DNA of 64,000 nucleotides from IMG/VR virus record IMGVR_UViG_3300019124_000103, positions 1 to 64,000 of that record. One strand, given 5' to 3'. Source of the DNA: a virus. Of the stretch, positions 54,881-63,397 are shown one piece after another. The notes under the pieces are model-generated. The model saw nothing but the letters and a program-made list of their open reading frames with translations, had not been told where the DNA came from and ran no database searches. The number at the start of each line of letters is the position of its first letter. Positions within the stretch are counted from its first letter, which is position 1. Made by a program: the position numbers and the translations under genes.

Positions 54881-55284
54881 GCGTCTGGCGCCCGATCCTC
54901 ACCAACTTGCACGAGCTGGGCCGCCCGGCCCCTCTGCGGGATTGGGACGACTTCCGCTTCTCGGCAACGTCCGTGAAAGCTGCTGTCGAGGATCTGTTGC
55001 GCCTCGGCCTGATCCAGCGTGACGGCTTGATCGGCAAGCACGTGGTCTACCGCATCACGTCGCTGGGCACTCAGTTCTGCCAGGGCCGCGTGATCGCAGT
55101 TCGTGGCCGCAAACACGACCCGCTGTGGAGGAAGTACCTCAACAGCAACCACAAGACCCGCCAGCGTGCCAAGGCGTTCCAGAGCGGGAACCTGAAGACG
55201 CACTTTTGTGCGACGTGGCTGGCTGCGCTGCCCACAACGTATCCACAGCATTTCCCCGCTGTGTTCTCTTCCGCCCTCGCTTAG
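54877..55284 (+). CDS. Winged-helix phage protein (P2 copy)
   Basis: This is identical in protein sequence to P1 12346-12753: a winged helix followed by a basic C-terminus. Probably a DNA-binding regulator of early genes. Confidence 0.65.
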   Translation: MSVWRPILTNLHELGRPAPLRDWDDFRFSATSVKAAVEDLLRLGLIQRDGLIGKHVVYRITSLGTQFCQGRVIAVRGRKHDPLWRKYLNSNHKTRQRAKAFQSGNLKTHFCATWLAALPTTYPQHFPAVFSSALA

Positions 55285-55301
55285 GCCGGCTGACCATAGC
55301 C

Positions 55302-55421
55302 ATGTCTAAGCAAGCCCTCTACGTACTCATGAAGAACGAGTTCTTGAATCAGAACCCGAACGCGACGCCGGAACAGATCGAGTCGTTCTGTAAAGAACTG
55401 GCTAAGGAGTTGGGTCTGTGA
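55302..55421 (+). CDS. 39-residue phage microprotein (P2 copy)
   Basis: Same peptide as P1 12771-12890 with one Ala to Ser change. Its end overlaps the initiator GTG by four bases, so it is translationally coupled to replication. Function unknown. Confidence 0.6.
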   Translation: MSKQALYVLMKNEFLNQNPNATPEQIESFCKELAKELGL

Positions 55422-56179
55422 GGGACTACGGCAAGGTTCATTCCCAGTTTTGGGCCAGCTCCACCATCGCCGCATTGAGCGATGACGGCAAGTTGTTGGC
55501 GCTCTATCTCATGACCTGCCAGCACAACACGATTGCTGGCGTCTTCCGTCTTCCTGATGGCTATGCCGCCGAGGATCTTGGCTGGTCGCCTGAAAGGGTT
55601 CGGGAAGGGTTTGCGGAACTGTCACGGAACGGTTTCGCTAACCGTTGCGAAACGACGAAATGGGTCTGGATCATCAAGCATCTGGACTGGAATCCGCCAG
55701 AGAACCCGAACCAGCGCAAGGCGGCCTTGAAGTGCTCCAGCCAAGTCCCCGAAAACTGTGATTGGAGGGCTCGTTTCCTAGGTGAGGCGACCCAAAAGCT
55801 GATCGACAGCGACTCCGCCGCGGCGAACCCTTCCGCAACCCTTCCGAAACCCTTGCCTAACCAGGAACAGGAACAGGAACAGAAACAGGATAAGAAGGCG
55901 CCTCGGGCTTTGCCCTCCGCACTCACCGTCGATGACCTCAAGGCCGAAGGCGTCAGCGAAGAGGCTGCATACGCCTTCCTGGCGATTCGGAAGCGAAAGA
56001 GGGCGCCGCTGTCCCAGCTCGCATGGGCGGGGATCAAGCGCGAAGCCGGAAAGGCAGGGTGGGGCCTTGATGCCGCTGTGCGGAAGGCAGCCGAGCGTGG
56101 GTGGCAATCCTTCGAGGCCGAGTGGGTTCGCAACGAGCCGCCAACGGACGGCGGCAGCAAGTGGGCGGGGGCGATATGA
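55418..56179 (+). CDS. O-like replication initiator (P2)
   Basis: This 253-residue protein starts at a GTG (MRDYGKVHSQFWASSTIAAL). The N-terminal winged-helix region (LLALYLMTCQHNTIAGVFRL, then GLGW-type helix) differs from P1. After the QEQEQEQKQ linker the C-terminal 100 residues are nearly identical. It shows the uninterrupted form of the gene that is split by the HNH insertion in P1. Confidence 0.75.
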   Translation: MRDYGKVHSQFWASSTIAALSDDGKLLALYLMTCQHNTIAGVFRLPDGYAAEDLGWSPERVREGFAELSRNGFANRCETTKWVWIIKHLDWNPPENPNQRKAALKCSSQVPENCDWRARFLGEATQKLIDSDSAAANPSATLPKPLPNQEQEQEQKQDKKAPRALPSALTVDDLKAEGVSEEAAYAFLAIRKRKRAPLSQLAWAGIKREAGKAGWGLDAAVRKAAERGWQSFEAEWVRNEPPTDGGSKWAGAI

Positions 56180-56514
56180 AGGGCCACGAACCGTTGTTCG
56201 CCATGCGCCTGCAGGGCTGGGCTCCCAAGGACGTTCACATCGACACCAGCCCGTCGAAGCTCTGGCGCGAATGGCAGGTGTGGAGCCCGGATCACGCACA
56301 CCTCGTCGTGGAGCCGTCCGATTCGGTTCGCCTGCTTGACCTTCGCTGCGTTGTCGGCCTGCTGGTCTTCGTCAACGGCAGCAGCCATGAGCGAGTGGCC
56401 GAGGTGATCGAGGCGGCGAAGAAGGCCGGCGCTCGCCGAGTGGTCGGGTTTGTCCATCCCGGACGACTCCCCGAGGAAATCCAGATTCTCGACACCGAAG
56501 GGGCGCTGCAATGA
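56176..56514 (+). CDS. Conserved protein of replication block (P2 copy)
   Basis: This 112-residue copy of P1 13923-14261 has one or two substitutions. It lies between initiator and helicase. Function unknown. Confidence 0.6.
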   Translation: MKGHEPLFAMRLQGWAPKDVHIDTSPSKLWREWQVWSPDHAHLVVEPSDSVRLLDLRCVVGLLVFVNGSSHERVAEVIEAAKKAGARRVVGFVHPGRLPEEIQILDTEGALQ

Positions 56515-57464
56515 ACATCATCACCCCGGACACCATCGATTTCTCGCTGTACCTGCGGGAGACGGAAGCCGCGCAGAAGGTGCGCGCGGCGAGCGATTAC
56601 GTCCAAGACCTGATCGCATCCCTCGGAAAGAAGCGCCAGGAGCCACGCTCATACCTGCCCTGGGACAAGACCCACAAGCTGTTCCAGCTCCGACCAGGAG
56701 AGGTGACCTTGTGGGCGGGCGTCAACGGCCACGGCAAGAGCTTGGTGACGGGCCAGCTAGCAGCAAGCCTCGTGACCCAATCCGAGCGGGTGTGCATCGC
56801 CAGCTTCGAGATGAAGCCGAGGAAGACCCTGGAGCGGATGGTGCGCCAGTGGGGCGGGGATGCCCCTGAGGAGGAATGGGACGGCGCAGACCTGTCGGGT
56901 TACCGGGACGTTTACGAGCAGTTCGGCGCCTGGACGACTGACAAGCTCTGGCTCTATGACCAACAGGGCACGGTCAACACCGACACGGTGATTGCGGTCA
57001 TCCGCTACTGCGCGAAAGAACTCGGCATCAAGCACTTCTTCCTCGATAGCTTGATGAAGTGCGTGAAGGGCGAGGACGACTACAACGGGCAGAAAGCCCT
57101 GGTCGATGAGTTGACCGCCATCGCTCGGGACTACGCGATGCACGTCCATCTGATCCATCACCTGCGGAAGCTGGAGACGGAAGGAAAGATGCCCGACAAG
57201 TCCGACATCAAGGGGACCGGGGCAATCACCGATCAGGTGGACAACGTGATGTTGGTGTGGCGGAACAAGCAGAAAGAGCTTGAGCTTCAAAAGACCAACA
57301 ACAAGGTTCAGGACACGGAGCCCGACGCGGCGCTTCTGTGCCGGAAACAGCGCAACGGCGAGTGGGAAGGGACCGTGCAACTGTGGTTCCACAAGGGCTC
57401 TCAGCAGTTCGTGGAGAGCCCGCACGCCGATTCCATGACCCTCTACAACTGGCCGCACAGGTGA
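56511..57464 (+). CDS. DnaB-like replicative helicase (P2)
   Basis: This 317-residue helicase is about 98 percent identical to P1 14258-15211, with the same Walker A GVNGHGKS and Walker B HFFLDSL. Differences are scattered, mostly silent, so this block is older than the 720-base identical block. Confidence 0.88.
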   Translation: MNIITPDTIDFSLYLRETEAAQKVRAASDYVQDLIASLGKKRQEPRSYLPWDKTHKLFQLRPGEVTLWAGVNGHGKSLVTGQLAASLVTQSERVCIASFEMKPRKTLERMVRQWGGDAPEEEWDGADLSGYRDVYEQFGAWTTDKLWLYDQQGTVNTDTVIAVIRYCAKELGIKHFFLDSLMKCVKGEDDYNGQKALVDELTAIARDYAMHVHLIHHLRKLETEGKMPDKSDIKGTGAITDQVDNVMLVWRNKQKELELQKTNNKVQDTEPDAALLCRKQRNGEWEGTVQLWFHKGSQQFVESPHADSMTLYNWPHR

Positions 57465-57468
57465 GCGC

Positions 57469-58212
57469 ATGAAGAAATCCGGTCTTTGGGATGCTGTCTT
57501 AGCTGGGGCTGCCCGGCCTGAAGGGATTGGCCAATATGAGTTGCTGGACTTCGGTCTGCGCAAGGTGGCCGATGCGTTCTACCGACTGAAGAGGCTTAAA
57601 AAAATCTTCAAGGTAGGGGTTCGCAAGGACACCCGGGCATTCATCCGCCAAGAGGACGCGGATGCTTATCGGGAGAAGCTGAAGGCCCGCTACCTGGAGC
57701 GCAAGCGCAATTGGGACCGCAACCACCGCAAGCCGTACCAGCGTGTTCCCCGTGTCACCCAAGGGGAGCGCATCCTCGCCGCGGCTTCTCAGCAGGGTGG
57801 ATGTAGCCCGTATGACTTCCCGGACCTGACGGCCGCGCAAGTCCGGGACTCGGCACGTCACCTGGCAGAAGCGGGAAAGCTCTACGTCGCCGGGAATCGA
57901 CAACTGCGCCGCTTCTTCGCTGACCCGGCCGAAGCGATGGTCTACGAGGCGAGCATTCCGAAGCTCAAGAAGGAAAAGAAGCGCGAGAACAACCGCAAGC
58001 GGGCCAAGGTCGTGCGGCAGAAGGTCGCTAAGGCGCCGAAGTCACCAAAACCGCCGAAGCCGCCAGCAGTCCGTGCGGTCCACATCCCGAAGTATGTCGG
58101 CCCGAAGTGGGAAGACGACGCCCCGGCGATCATCCCCGACCACGTCAAGGTGCAGGTGATCCCGAGCCCCCCGGCGTTTGGGTTGGCTGCGAAGTACGGG
58201 ATTCGGACATGA
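57469..58212 (+). CDS. Basic phage protein with winged-helix-like domain
   Basis: Function unknown; 247 residues. The middle (GERILAAASQQGGCSPYDFP, then LTAAQVRDSARHLAEAGKLY) looks like a winged helix. A very basic Lys-rich stretch (about residues 165-200) and a Pro/Lys-rich linker follow. It replaces the smaller P1 winged-helix gene after the helicase and may bind DNA near the fork. Confidence 0.55.
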   Translation: MKKSGLWDAVLAGAARPEGIGQYELLDFGLRKVADAFYRLKRLKKIFKVGVRKDTRAFIRQEDADAYREKLKARYLERKRNWDRNHRKPYQRVPRVTQGERILAAASQQGGCSPYDFPDLTAAQVRDSARHLAEAGKLYVAGNRQLRRFFADPAEAMVYEASIPKLKKEKKRENNRKRAKVVRQKVAKAPKSPKPPKPPAVRAVHIPKYVGPKWEDDAPAIIPDHVKVQVIPSPPAFGLAAKYGIRT

Positions 58213-58307
58213 GCCGCTTCATGAAAACCGTCATGTGGTGCCTGTTCGTCTGGGGCGTTCTCGCCTGGGCGGTGATTGAGGCGGTGGAACTCGTGGTGAT
58301 CGCATGA
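58209..58307 (+). CDS. 32-residue membrane peptide (P2 copy)
   Basis: Same membrane peptide as P1 15731-15829 with Leu to Met and Ala to Val changes, kept although the gene before it was replaced. ATGA overlaps on both sides. Confidence 0.6.
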   Translation: MSRFMKTVMWCLFVWGVLAWAVIEAVELVVIA

Positions 58308-58549
58308 CCATTTGCGACGCCTGCCACGAATCAGAGGTTCACGGCCGCCCCATCGCTCCATCCCTGGCCTGTGCTGAGTGCATGTGCAGAAACCTCGCTC
58401 ACAGGTGGGCAGAAGGGAAGGTAGACGCAAAGCACGTAGAGCTGGCGTGCCAGGGGCTGTACGGAGCCAAGTGGGAAGAAGCACACAAGGCGGTGAAGGT
58501 GATGTATCGGCGGATTAAGGAGCGGCATGCGTCGCGCGGCGAGGGTTGA
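58304..58549 (+). CDS. Small zinc-motif protein (P2 form)
   Basis: This 81-residue protein keeps MTICDACHE and the YGAKWEEAHKAVKVMYRRIK end of the P1 protein at 15826, with a different middle (CAECMCRNLAHRW). It binds zinc if the Cys pairs are functional. Confidence 0.6.
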   Translation: MTICDACHESEVHGRPIAPSLACAECMCRNLAHRWAEGKVDAKHVELACQGLYGAKWEEAHKAVKVMYRRIKERHASRGEG

Positions 58550-58820
58550 CGCCAATCACTCGCTCATCGTCGGAGCGCTGATCCGATGCGGGGCGACGGT
58601 GCAGAGCCTGGCGGCGGTGGGGAGTGGCTGCCCCGATCTTCTGGTTGGCTTCCGTGGGAAGAACTTCGCATTCGAGATCAAGGACGGCTCCAAACCCCCA
58701 GGCGCTCGAAAGCTCACCCCGGATCAAGAGACGTGGCACGCGGCCTGGAAGGGCCAAGTGATCGTAGTGGAGTCGGTAGAGCAGGCGCTCGCCGCAATCG
58801 TGGAGACGAAGGATGAGTGA
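58527..58820 (+). CDS. VRR-NUC-like PDDEXK nuclease
   Basis: This 97-residue protein has VSIGSGCPDLLV-type spacing: AVGSGCPDLLVGFRGKNFAF, then EIKDG, giving D...E-x-K, and TPDQETWHAAWKG. This is the VRR-NUC/Hjc-like small nuclease pattern. It takes the place of the different PDDEXK nuclease in P1 (16246-16611) and may resolve recombination junctions. Confidence 0.7.
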   Translation: MRRAARVDANHSLIVGALIRCGATVQSLAAVGSGCPDLLVGFRGKNFAFEIKDGSKPPGARKLTPDQETWHAAWKGQVIVVESVEQALAAIVETKDE

Positions 58821-59139
58821 GATTCAGTTCCCCGAGATTTCCTCCGAAGAACTCCCGATTCAAGGAGGTCCGCTCAAAGGTGCGGCCGGCTGGGGGCCGA
58901 CGATCCAAACCGCGGTTGTCATGCCGGCGCTCGATCGCCAGATCGGAGGCGGGCATTACAAGGACCGCGCCATCCAGCCAATCGAGTACATCCACGCCAA
59001 CGGTTTGCCGTTTATCGAGGGGAGTGTGGTGAAGTACATCACCCGCTGGCGAGACAAAGGCGGGGTGCAAGACCTGGAGAAGATCAAGCACTACGTGGAT
59101 CTGCTGATCGAGCTGGAGCGGCGGAAGGGGAAGGCGTAA
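58813..59139 (+). CDS. DUF3310 protein
   Basis: This 108-residue protein has GGGHYKDRAIQPIEYIHANG, then SVVKYITRWRDKGGVQDLEK, the DUF3310 signature (HY...QPIE...KYI.R...K....DL.K). DUF3310 proteins are frequent in phages and may be linked to nucleotide metabolism, but no function is proven. It overlaps both neighbours. Confidence 0.8.
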   Translation: MSEIQFPEISSEELPIQGGPLKGAAGWGPTIQTAVVMPALDRQIGGGHYKDRAIQPIEYIHANGLPFIEGSVVKYITRWRDKGGVQDLEKIKHYVDLLIELERRKGKA

Positions 59140-59564
59140 TGGGCCGCCCCGCGAAGCTGGAGCCCCGGTGGCTGGTTGGGCTGTTGAACCAGTGGGCTCT
59201 GCGGGACGACCGCAACCGCTCGCGGGGGATCGGCTACTACTCGGTGAATCCGATGCTCAAAGACGGCATTCCCGGCCGAGCCAGGAGCTTTGAGCCGACC
59301 GGATTCTGTGAACAGGACTTCACCGACGCCGAGAAAGCCATTGAGGCGCTGGAGCAAAACCACCGATTAGCCGTCGTCCGCTACTTCAAGCCGTGGGCGA
59401 AACACGCCATCGATGGGGAGGTGTCGAGGTCGGATGACACCTGGCTGAGGTGGCTGAAAGAGGCGCTGGCGATCATCGAGGCGGACATGGATCGAAAAAA
59501 AGTGCGCCAAGTGCTTGACACCTACCAGGACGTGCGGTTATTCTGCGCAAATCTGGCAGACTGA
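59139..59564 (+). CDS. Possible late regulator (Q position, P2)
   Basis: This 141-residue, basic, helical protein starts MGRPAKLEPRWLVGLLNQWA and has AIEALEQNHRLAVVRYFKPW, which recalls sigma-region-4-like late regulators. A promoter overlaps its 3' end and a terminator follows, the same setting as the Q-like gene of P1. The two proteins are not clearly related. Confidence 0.55.
   Translation: MGRPAKLEPRWLVGLLNQWALRDDRNRSRGIGYYSVNPMLKDGIPGRARSFEPTGFCEQDFTDAEKAIEALEQNHRLAVVRYFKPWAKHAIDGEVSRSDDTWLRWLKEALAIIEADMDRKKVRQVLDTYQDVRLFCANLAD
59515..59544 (+). promoter_or_regulatory. P2 late promoter (pR'-like)
   Basis: TTGACA (59515-59520), an 18-base spacer and TATTCT (59539-59544) lie inside the 3' end of the preceding gene and about 40 bases before a terminator. 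It corresponds to the P1 promoter at 16999. Confidence 0.65.
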
Positions 59565-59584
59565 CCCCTGCCACCTCGAAAAAG

Positions 59585-59620
59585 GCCCCTCGTTCTCACG
59601 GACGCAGGGGCTTTTCTCAT
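59585..59620 (+). terminator. tR'-like terminator (P2)
   Basis: GCCCCT (59585-59590) pairs with AGGGGC (59606-59611), flanked by A and T runs that extend the stem. It lies just downstream of the late promoter, ahead of the shared element. Confidence 0.8.
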
Positions 59621-59711
59621 TTGGGCTCACGCCCAGCCGAATGCCCGGGCCTGATCGCACTGCGTTTCAGACGTACCTTGATCAAGTGGCCGCTTCATGG
59701 CCCGGGCGCCT
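59616..59711. other. 96-base element conserved before terminase (P2 copy)
   Basis: This matches P1 17259-17355 except for one deleted base. It carries the palindrome CTTGATCAAG (59677-59686) and GCCCGGGC at 59643-59650 and 59700-59707. The remaining gap to 59763 holds no gene. Confidence 0.65.
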
Positions 59712-59763
59712 ATCCGCGCACTAGCGCATCTACGGGCGAACAAGCTCCGCCGCCGGGGGCAAT

Positions 59764-60039
59764 ATGGGACGACCAATCGGAAAACTCCACCAGGAGGACG
59801 TGCGCCGCAAGATCCAGGTGAGTCAACTCCTGAATGTCTTGCAGGATCATGCACTTAGCGGCGAACACGACCTGAGCCCGACGCGCATGAAGGCAATCGA
59901 GATCCTTCTGCGTAAGAGCCTGCCTGATCTGACCGCCATCACGATCAGCGGCGACCCGGACAACCCGCTTGAGGTGGTGGGGTTGAGCAAAGAACAGAGA
60001 GATGCGGCAGTCCGCGCAGCTCAACGCGCCGACTCCTGA
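59764..60039 (+). CDS. Terminase small subunit-like protein (P2)
   Basis: This 91-residue protein (MGRPIGKLHQEDVRRKIQVS, then LSPTRMKAIEILLRKSLPDL) is a helical DNA-binding-type protein directly before the large terminase, overlapping it by 38 bases. Size and place fit a small terminase, although it is unlike the P1 protein. Confidence 0.65.
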   Translation: MGRPIGKLHQEDVRRKIQVSQLLNVLQDHALSGEHDLSPTRMKAIEILLRKSLPDLTAITISGDPDNPLEVVGLSKEQRDAAVRAAQRADS

Positions 60040-61450
60040 AGACTTCGCCTTTTCCAGGCTGATCGCCTATGCGGCGTATCAGTGGCCCGGCTACAAAGAC
60101 GCAGCGCATCACAGGCTGATTGCCAGGGCGCTGGAAAGGGTAGAGCGGGGAGAGACGAAGCGGCTGATGATCTTCATGCCGCCACGTCACGGGAAGTCGA
60201 TGCTCTCGAGCGAGTTCTTCCCAGCGTGGTACCTGGGGAGGAACCCGGATCACTACGTGATCGCCTCGACCTACGCGCAGGAGCTGGCTGACGACTTCGG
60301 GCGCAAGGTCAAGCTCCAAATTGCTGACCCGTCTTACTCGGCGATCTTTCCCGGCGTGAAGCTGGCTGACGACAGCCAGAGCGTCAAGCGCTTCCACGTC
60401 GAGGGCGGCCTTGAAGTAGGAACGGCCCAGCGTGGCGCCTACTACGCGGTTGGCGTGGGCGGGCCGTTGACGGGGCGGGGCGCCCACCTGCTGTTGATCG
60501 ATGACCCGGTGAAGAACCGGGAAGAGGCGGACAGCGAGATCGTCCGGCGTCGCATCAAAGACTGGTACACCTCAACGGCCTACACCCGCCTGATGCCTGG
60601 CGCTCGGGTGGTGGTGATTCAGACCCGCTGGCACGAGGACGACCTTTCGGGCTGGCTGCTGAAAGAGCACGCGCACGAAGGCTGGGAGGTGCTGGAGCTT
60701 CCGGCGCTAGACGGTGAGAAGCCGCTATGGCCCGAGCAGTACAGCCGGGAGGCGCTGGAGCGAATTCGGCTCGCGGTTGGTTCGCGTGATTGGTCCGCGC
60801 TGTATCAGCAGAGGCCGACACCAGAGAGCGGCGACTACTTCAAGAAGGAATGGTTCCGCTACTACGAGACGTTGCCGCAGCACGTCACGTACTACGGGGC
60901 GAGTGACTACGCGATCACGGCCAAGGGCGGGGATTACACCGTCCACGGCATTGGGGCGGTTGACAACGCCGGGAACCTCTACATCACTGACTGGTGGCGA
61001 CACCAGACCAGCTCGGACGTGTGGGTCGAGGTGTTCCTCGATCTGGTGAAGAAGTGGAACCCGCTCACCTGGGGCGAAGAACAGGGCCAGATCATCAAGA
61101 GCCTTGACCCGTTCATTCGGCGAAGGATGGATGAGCGGCAGACCTACTGCGCGCGGGAGCAGTTCACCAGCCTCACGGACAAAGCCAGTCGAGCCCAAAG
61201 CATCCGGGCTCGTATGGCAATGGGGAAGGTGTTCTTCCCGAAGAACGCGCCTTGGCTGGCGGATCTGGAATCCGAGCTGCTGACCTTCCCGGTCGGGGCG
61301 AACGATGACCAAGTGGACGTTTTGGGCCTGTTTGGCCGGATGTTGGATCAGTTGATCGGTGCGGAAGCGCCGGAAGTACAGAAACCCCGGGATCGGTGGG
61401 ATCGCGCATTCGGCGATGCCGAAGAGGACGACACATGGCGTACAGCGTAG
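60002..61450 (+). CDS. terL: Terminase large subunit (P2)
   Basis: This 482-residue terminase has Walker A MPPRHGKS (about residue 60), Walker B LLLIDDPVKN (about residue 165) and an RNase H-like nuclease starting ASDYAITAKGGDYT. It is of the Terminase_6-like kind and not close to the P1 enzyme. So the late module was exchanged between these related phages. Confidence 0.92.
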   Translation: MRQSAQLNAPTPEDFAFSRLIAYAAYQWPGYKDAAHHRLIARALERVERGETKRLMIFMPPRHGKSMLSSEFFPAWYLGRNPDHYVIASTYAQELADDFGRKVKLQIADPSYSAIFPGVKLADDSQSVKRFHVEGGLEVGTAQRGAYYAVGVGGPLTGRGAHLLLIDDPVKNREEADSEIVRRRIKDWYTSTAYTRLMPGARVVVIQTRWHEDDLSGWLLKEHAHEGWEVLELPALDGEKPLWPEQYSREALERIRLAVGSRDWSALYQQRPTPESGDYFKKEWFRYYETLPQHVTYYGASDYAITAKGGDYTVHGIGAVDNAGNLYITDWWRHQTSSDVWVEVFLDLVKKWNPLTWGEEQGQIIKSLDPFIRRRMDERQTYCAREQFTSLTDKASRAQSIRARMAMGKVFFPKNAPWLADLESELLTFPVGANDDQVDVLGLFGRMLDQLIGAEAPEVQKPRDRWDRAFGDAEEDDTWRTA

Positions 61451-63285
61451 ACAAGACACAGGACGAGGGGTTGACCCGGCTCGTCCAGTGGTACGAGTCC
61501 GCCGAGGAACTGACTCGGGAAGCCCGCCAAGACGCCGAGACGTGCCGCGACTACGTTGACGGCAAGCAGTGGACCGACGCCGAGATCGAGGCGCTGAAGA
61601 AGCGCAAACAGCCCATCATCACGATCAACCGCATGAAGCGGAAGATCGACTTCTTGAAGGGTGTCGAGAAGCGCCAGAGAACCGACCCGAAAGCACTCCC
61701 AAGGAACCCGAGCGACGAGAAGACCGCTGAAGCGGCGACCGATGCCCTTCGTTTCGTCTGCGAGGACAGCGACTTTGATCGGGTCCGCTCCGAAGCCTGG
61801 GACAACCTGCTTGTAGAGGGATTGTGTGCGGCTGAGATCCTGGTAGAGAAGGGCAAGAACCACCCAAAGATCCGTGTCGAGTTCCTGCCGTTTGATCGCA
61901 TCTTCTTCGATCCTCACAGCCGCTTTGACGACTTCCGGGATGCCAAGTACTTGGGCGTTGTCGTGTGGATGGACCTGGAGGACGCAAAGCAGCGCTATCC
62001 GGGCAAAGAGGACGTCCTGACGAGCTGCCTCGGTACCTCAACCCCAACAAGCGAGACCTACGAGGACCGCCCGCGGATGATGTGGGCCGACTCCAAGCGC
62101 AAGCGCGTCCGTGTCGCCCAAGTCTGCTACCGGGAAAACGGCGTGTGGATGCGCGCCACGTTCACGCGCACGGGATATCTACGCGATCCCGAACAATCGT
62201 GGCTGACCGACGAAGACGGCAACCCGGATTGCCCGATGGTGTTCCAGTCCGCTTACGTGGACCGCGAGAACAACCGCTATGGTCTCGCCAAGGAGATGAT
62301 TTCCCCCCAAGACGAGATCAACAAGCGCCGCTCCAAGATGCTCCATCTGCTGAATGTGCGGCAGACGTTGAGCGACAAGGGCGCCTTCGCTGATGCAGGC
62401 GGGGTGACGAAGGCCAAGACCGAGCTTTCAAAGCCGGATGGACACATCGAAGTCGCCCCAGGGAAGCGGTTTGAAGTTCTCCCAACGGGGGACATGGCTC
62501 GTGGACAGTTTGAACTGCTCCAGGAGGCCAAAGCCGAAATGGACCTTCTGGGTCCGAACGCGGCAATGCAGGGCAAACAGGGGGGTGACCCCTCAGGTCG
62601 AGCGATCCAACTCCAGCAGCAAGGCGGCTACGTCGAGATTGAGCCGCTTGTGGATGCTTTGCGGTTCTGGCAAAAGCGGATCTATCGCAAGCTGTGGATG
62701 TGCGTTCGGCAGTTCTGGACCAATGAAGTCTGGGTTCGGGTTACTGACAGCGACGAAAAGCTCAAGTGGGTCGGTTTGAATGTGCCTATCACGGTGGCCG
62801 ATCAGCTCCAGAGTGAGGGGATCGAGATTCCTCCTGAGGCGATGGGCGATCCGCGGCTGCAACAGGTGGTGGGCACTCATAACCCCATCGTTGAACTCGA
62901 CGTGGACATCATCATCGATGAAGGGCCGGACCTCGCAACCCTCCAAAGCGAGCAGTTCGAGACCGTGATGAACGCGGTTCAAGCCTCCGGGCAGCCGATC
63001 CCGCTGCCGGTGATGCTCAAGCTGATGCCGAACCTGCGTGACCGCGACAAGATCATTGAAATGGTCCAAGGCGGTGGTCAGCAAATGGACCCGCGCATGG
63101 CTCAGATGGGTCAACAGCTCGAACAGTTGGGTCAAGAGAACCAGCAACTGAAGGCAGACAAGAGCCTAGAAGCCCAAAAGATGCAGATCGAGGGCTTCAA
63201 GGCCGAAACAGACCGCTTGAACGTCGAGGCGGATGCCTTCTTTAACCAGATGCGTGCCCAACAGCCGCCGATGGTCTCGATCTAA
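61435..63285 (+). CDS. Portal protein (P22-type, P2)
   Basis: This 616-residue portal starts MAYSVDKTQDEGLTRLVQWY and has ARQDAETCRDYVDGKQWTDA, NRMKRKIDFLKGVEKRQRTD and FDRIFFDPHSRFDDF, the features of P22-type portals. A Gln-rich helical end forms the barrel (MAQMGQQLEQLGQENQQLKA). It is different from the P1 portal and lacks the VNLDDLL segment echoed by the small gene at 17392. Confidence 0.9.
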   Translation: MAYSVDKTQDEGLTRLVQWYESAEELTREARQDAETCRDYVDGKQWTDAEIEALKKRKQPIITINRMKRKIDFLKGVEKRQRTDPKALPRNPSDEKTAEAATDALRFVCEDSDFDRVRSEAWDNLLVEGLCAAEILVEKGKNHPKIRVEFLPFDRIFFDPHSRFDDFRDAKYLGVVVWMDLEDAKQRYPGKEDVLTSCLGTSTPTSETYEDRPRMMWADSKRKRVRVAQVCYRENGVWMRATFTRTGYLRDPEQSWLTDEDGNPDCPMVFQSAYVDRENNRYGLAKEMISPQDEINKRRSKMLHLLNVRQTLSDKGAFADAGGVTKAKTELSKPDGHIEVAPGKRFEVLPTGDMARGQFELLQEAKAEMDLLGPNAAMQGKQGGDPSGRAIQLQQQGGYVEIEPLVDALRFWQKRIYRKLWMCVRQFWTNEVWVRVTDSDEKLKWVGLNVPITVADQLQSEGIEIPPEAMGDPRLQQVVGTHNPIVELDVDIIIDEGPDLATLQSEQFETVMNAVQASGQPIPLPVMLKLMPNLRDRDKIIEMVQGGGQQMDPRMAQMGQQLEQLGQENQQLKADKSLEAQKMQIEGFKAETDRLNVEADAFFNQMRAQQPPMVSI

Positions 63286-63304
63286 ACCGCTTTCCTCAAC
63301 AAGA

Positions 63305-63333
63305 CCCGCCCAGGGAAACCTCGGCGGGTTTCT
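63305..63333 (+). terminator. Intrinsic terminator after portal
   Basis: CCCGCC (63305-63310) pairs with GGCGGG (63323-63328), followed by TTTCTTC. It lies between portal and scaffold, like the P1 terminator at 22467. The rest of 63286-63397 holds no gene. Confidence 0.7.
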
Positions 63334-63397
63334 TCATGCCGTCGCCGGGCTTTCGGGCGAGACGTGACGCCGACGAATCGGGCGATTTTGGGAATGT

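Larger units (their letters stand above)
54713..55432. repeat. Near-identical 720-base block shared with P1
   Basis: This is the direct-repeat partner of 12182-12901. Identity ends sharply within the initiator gene start, where P1 has the HNH insertion. Confidence 0.9.
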
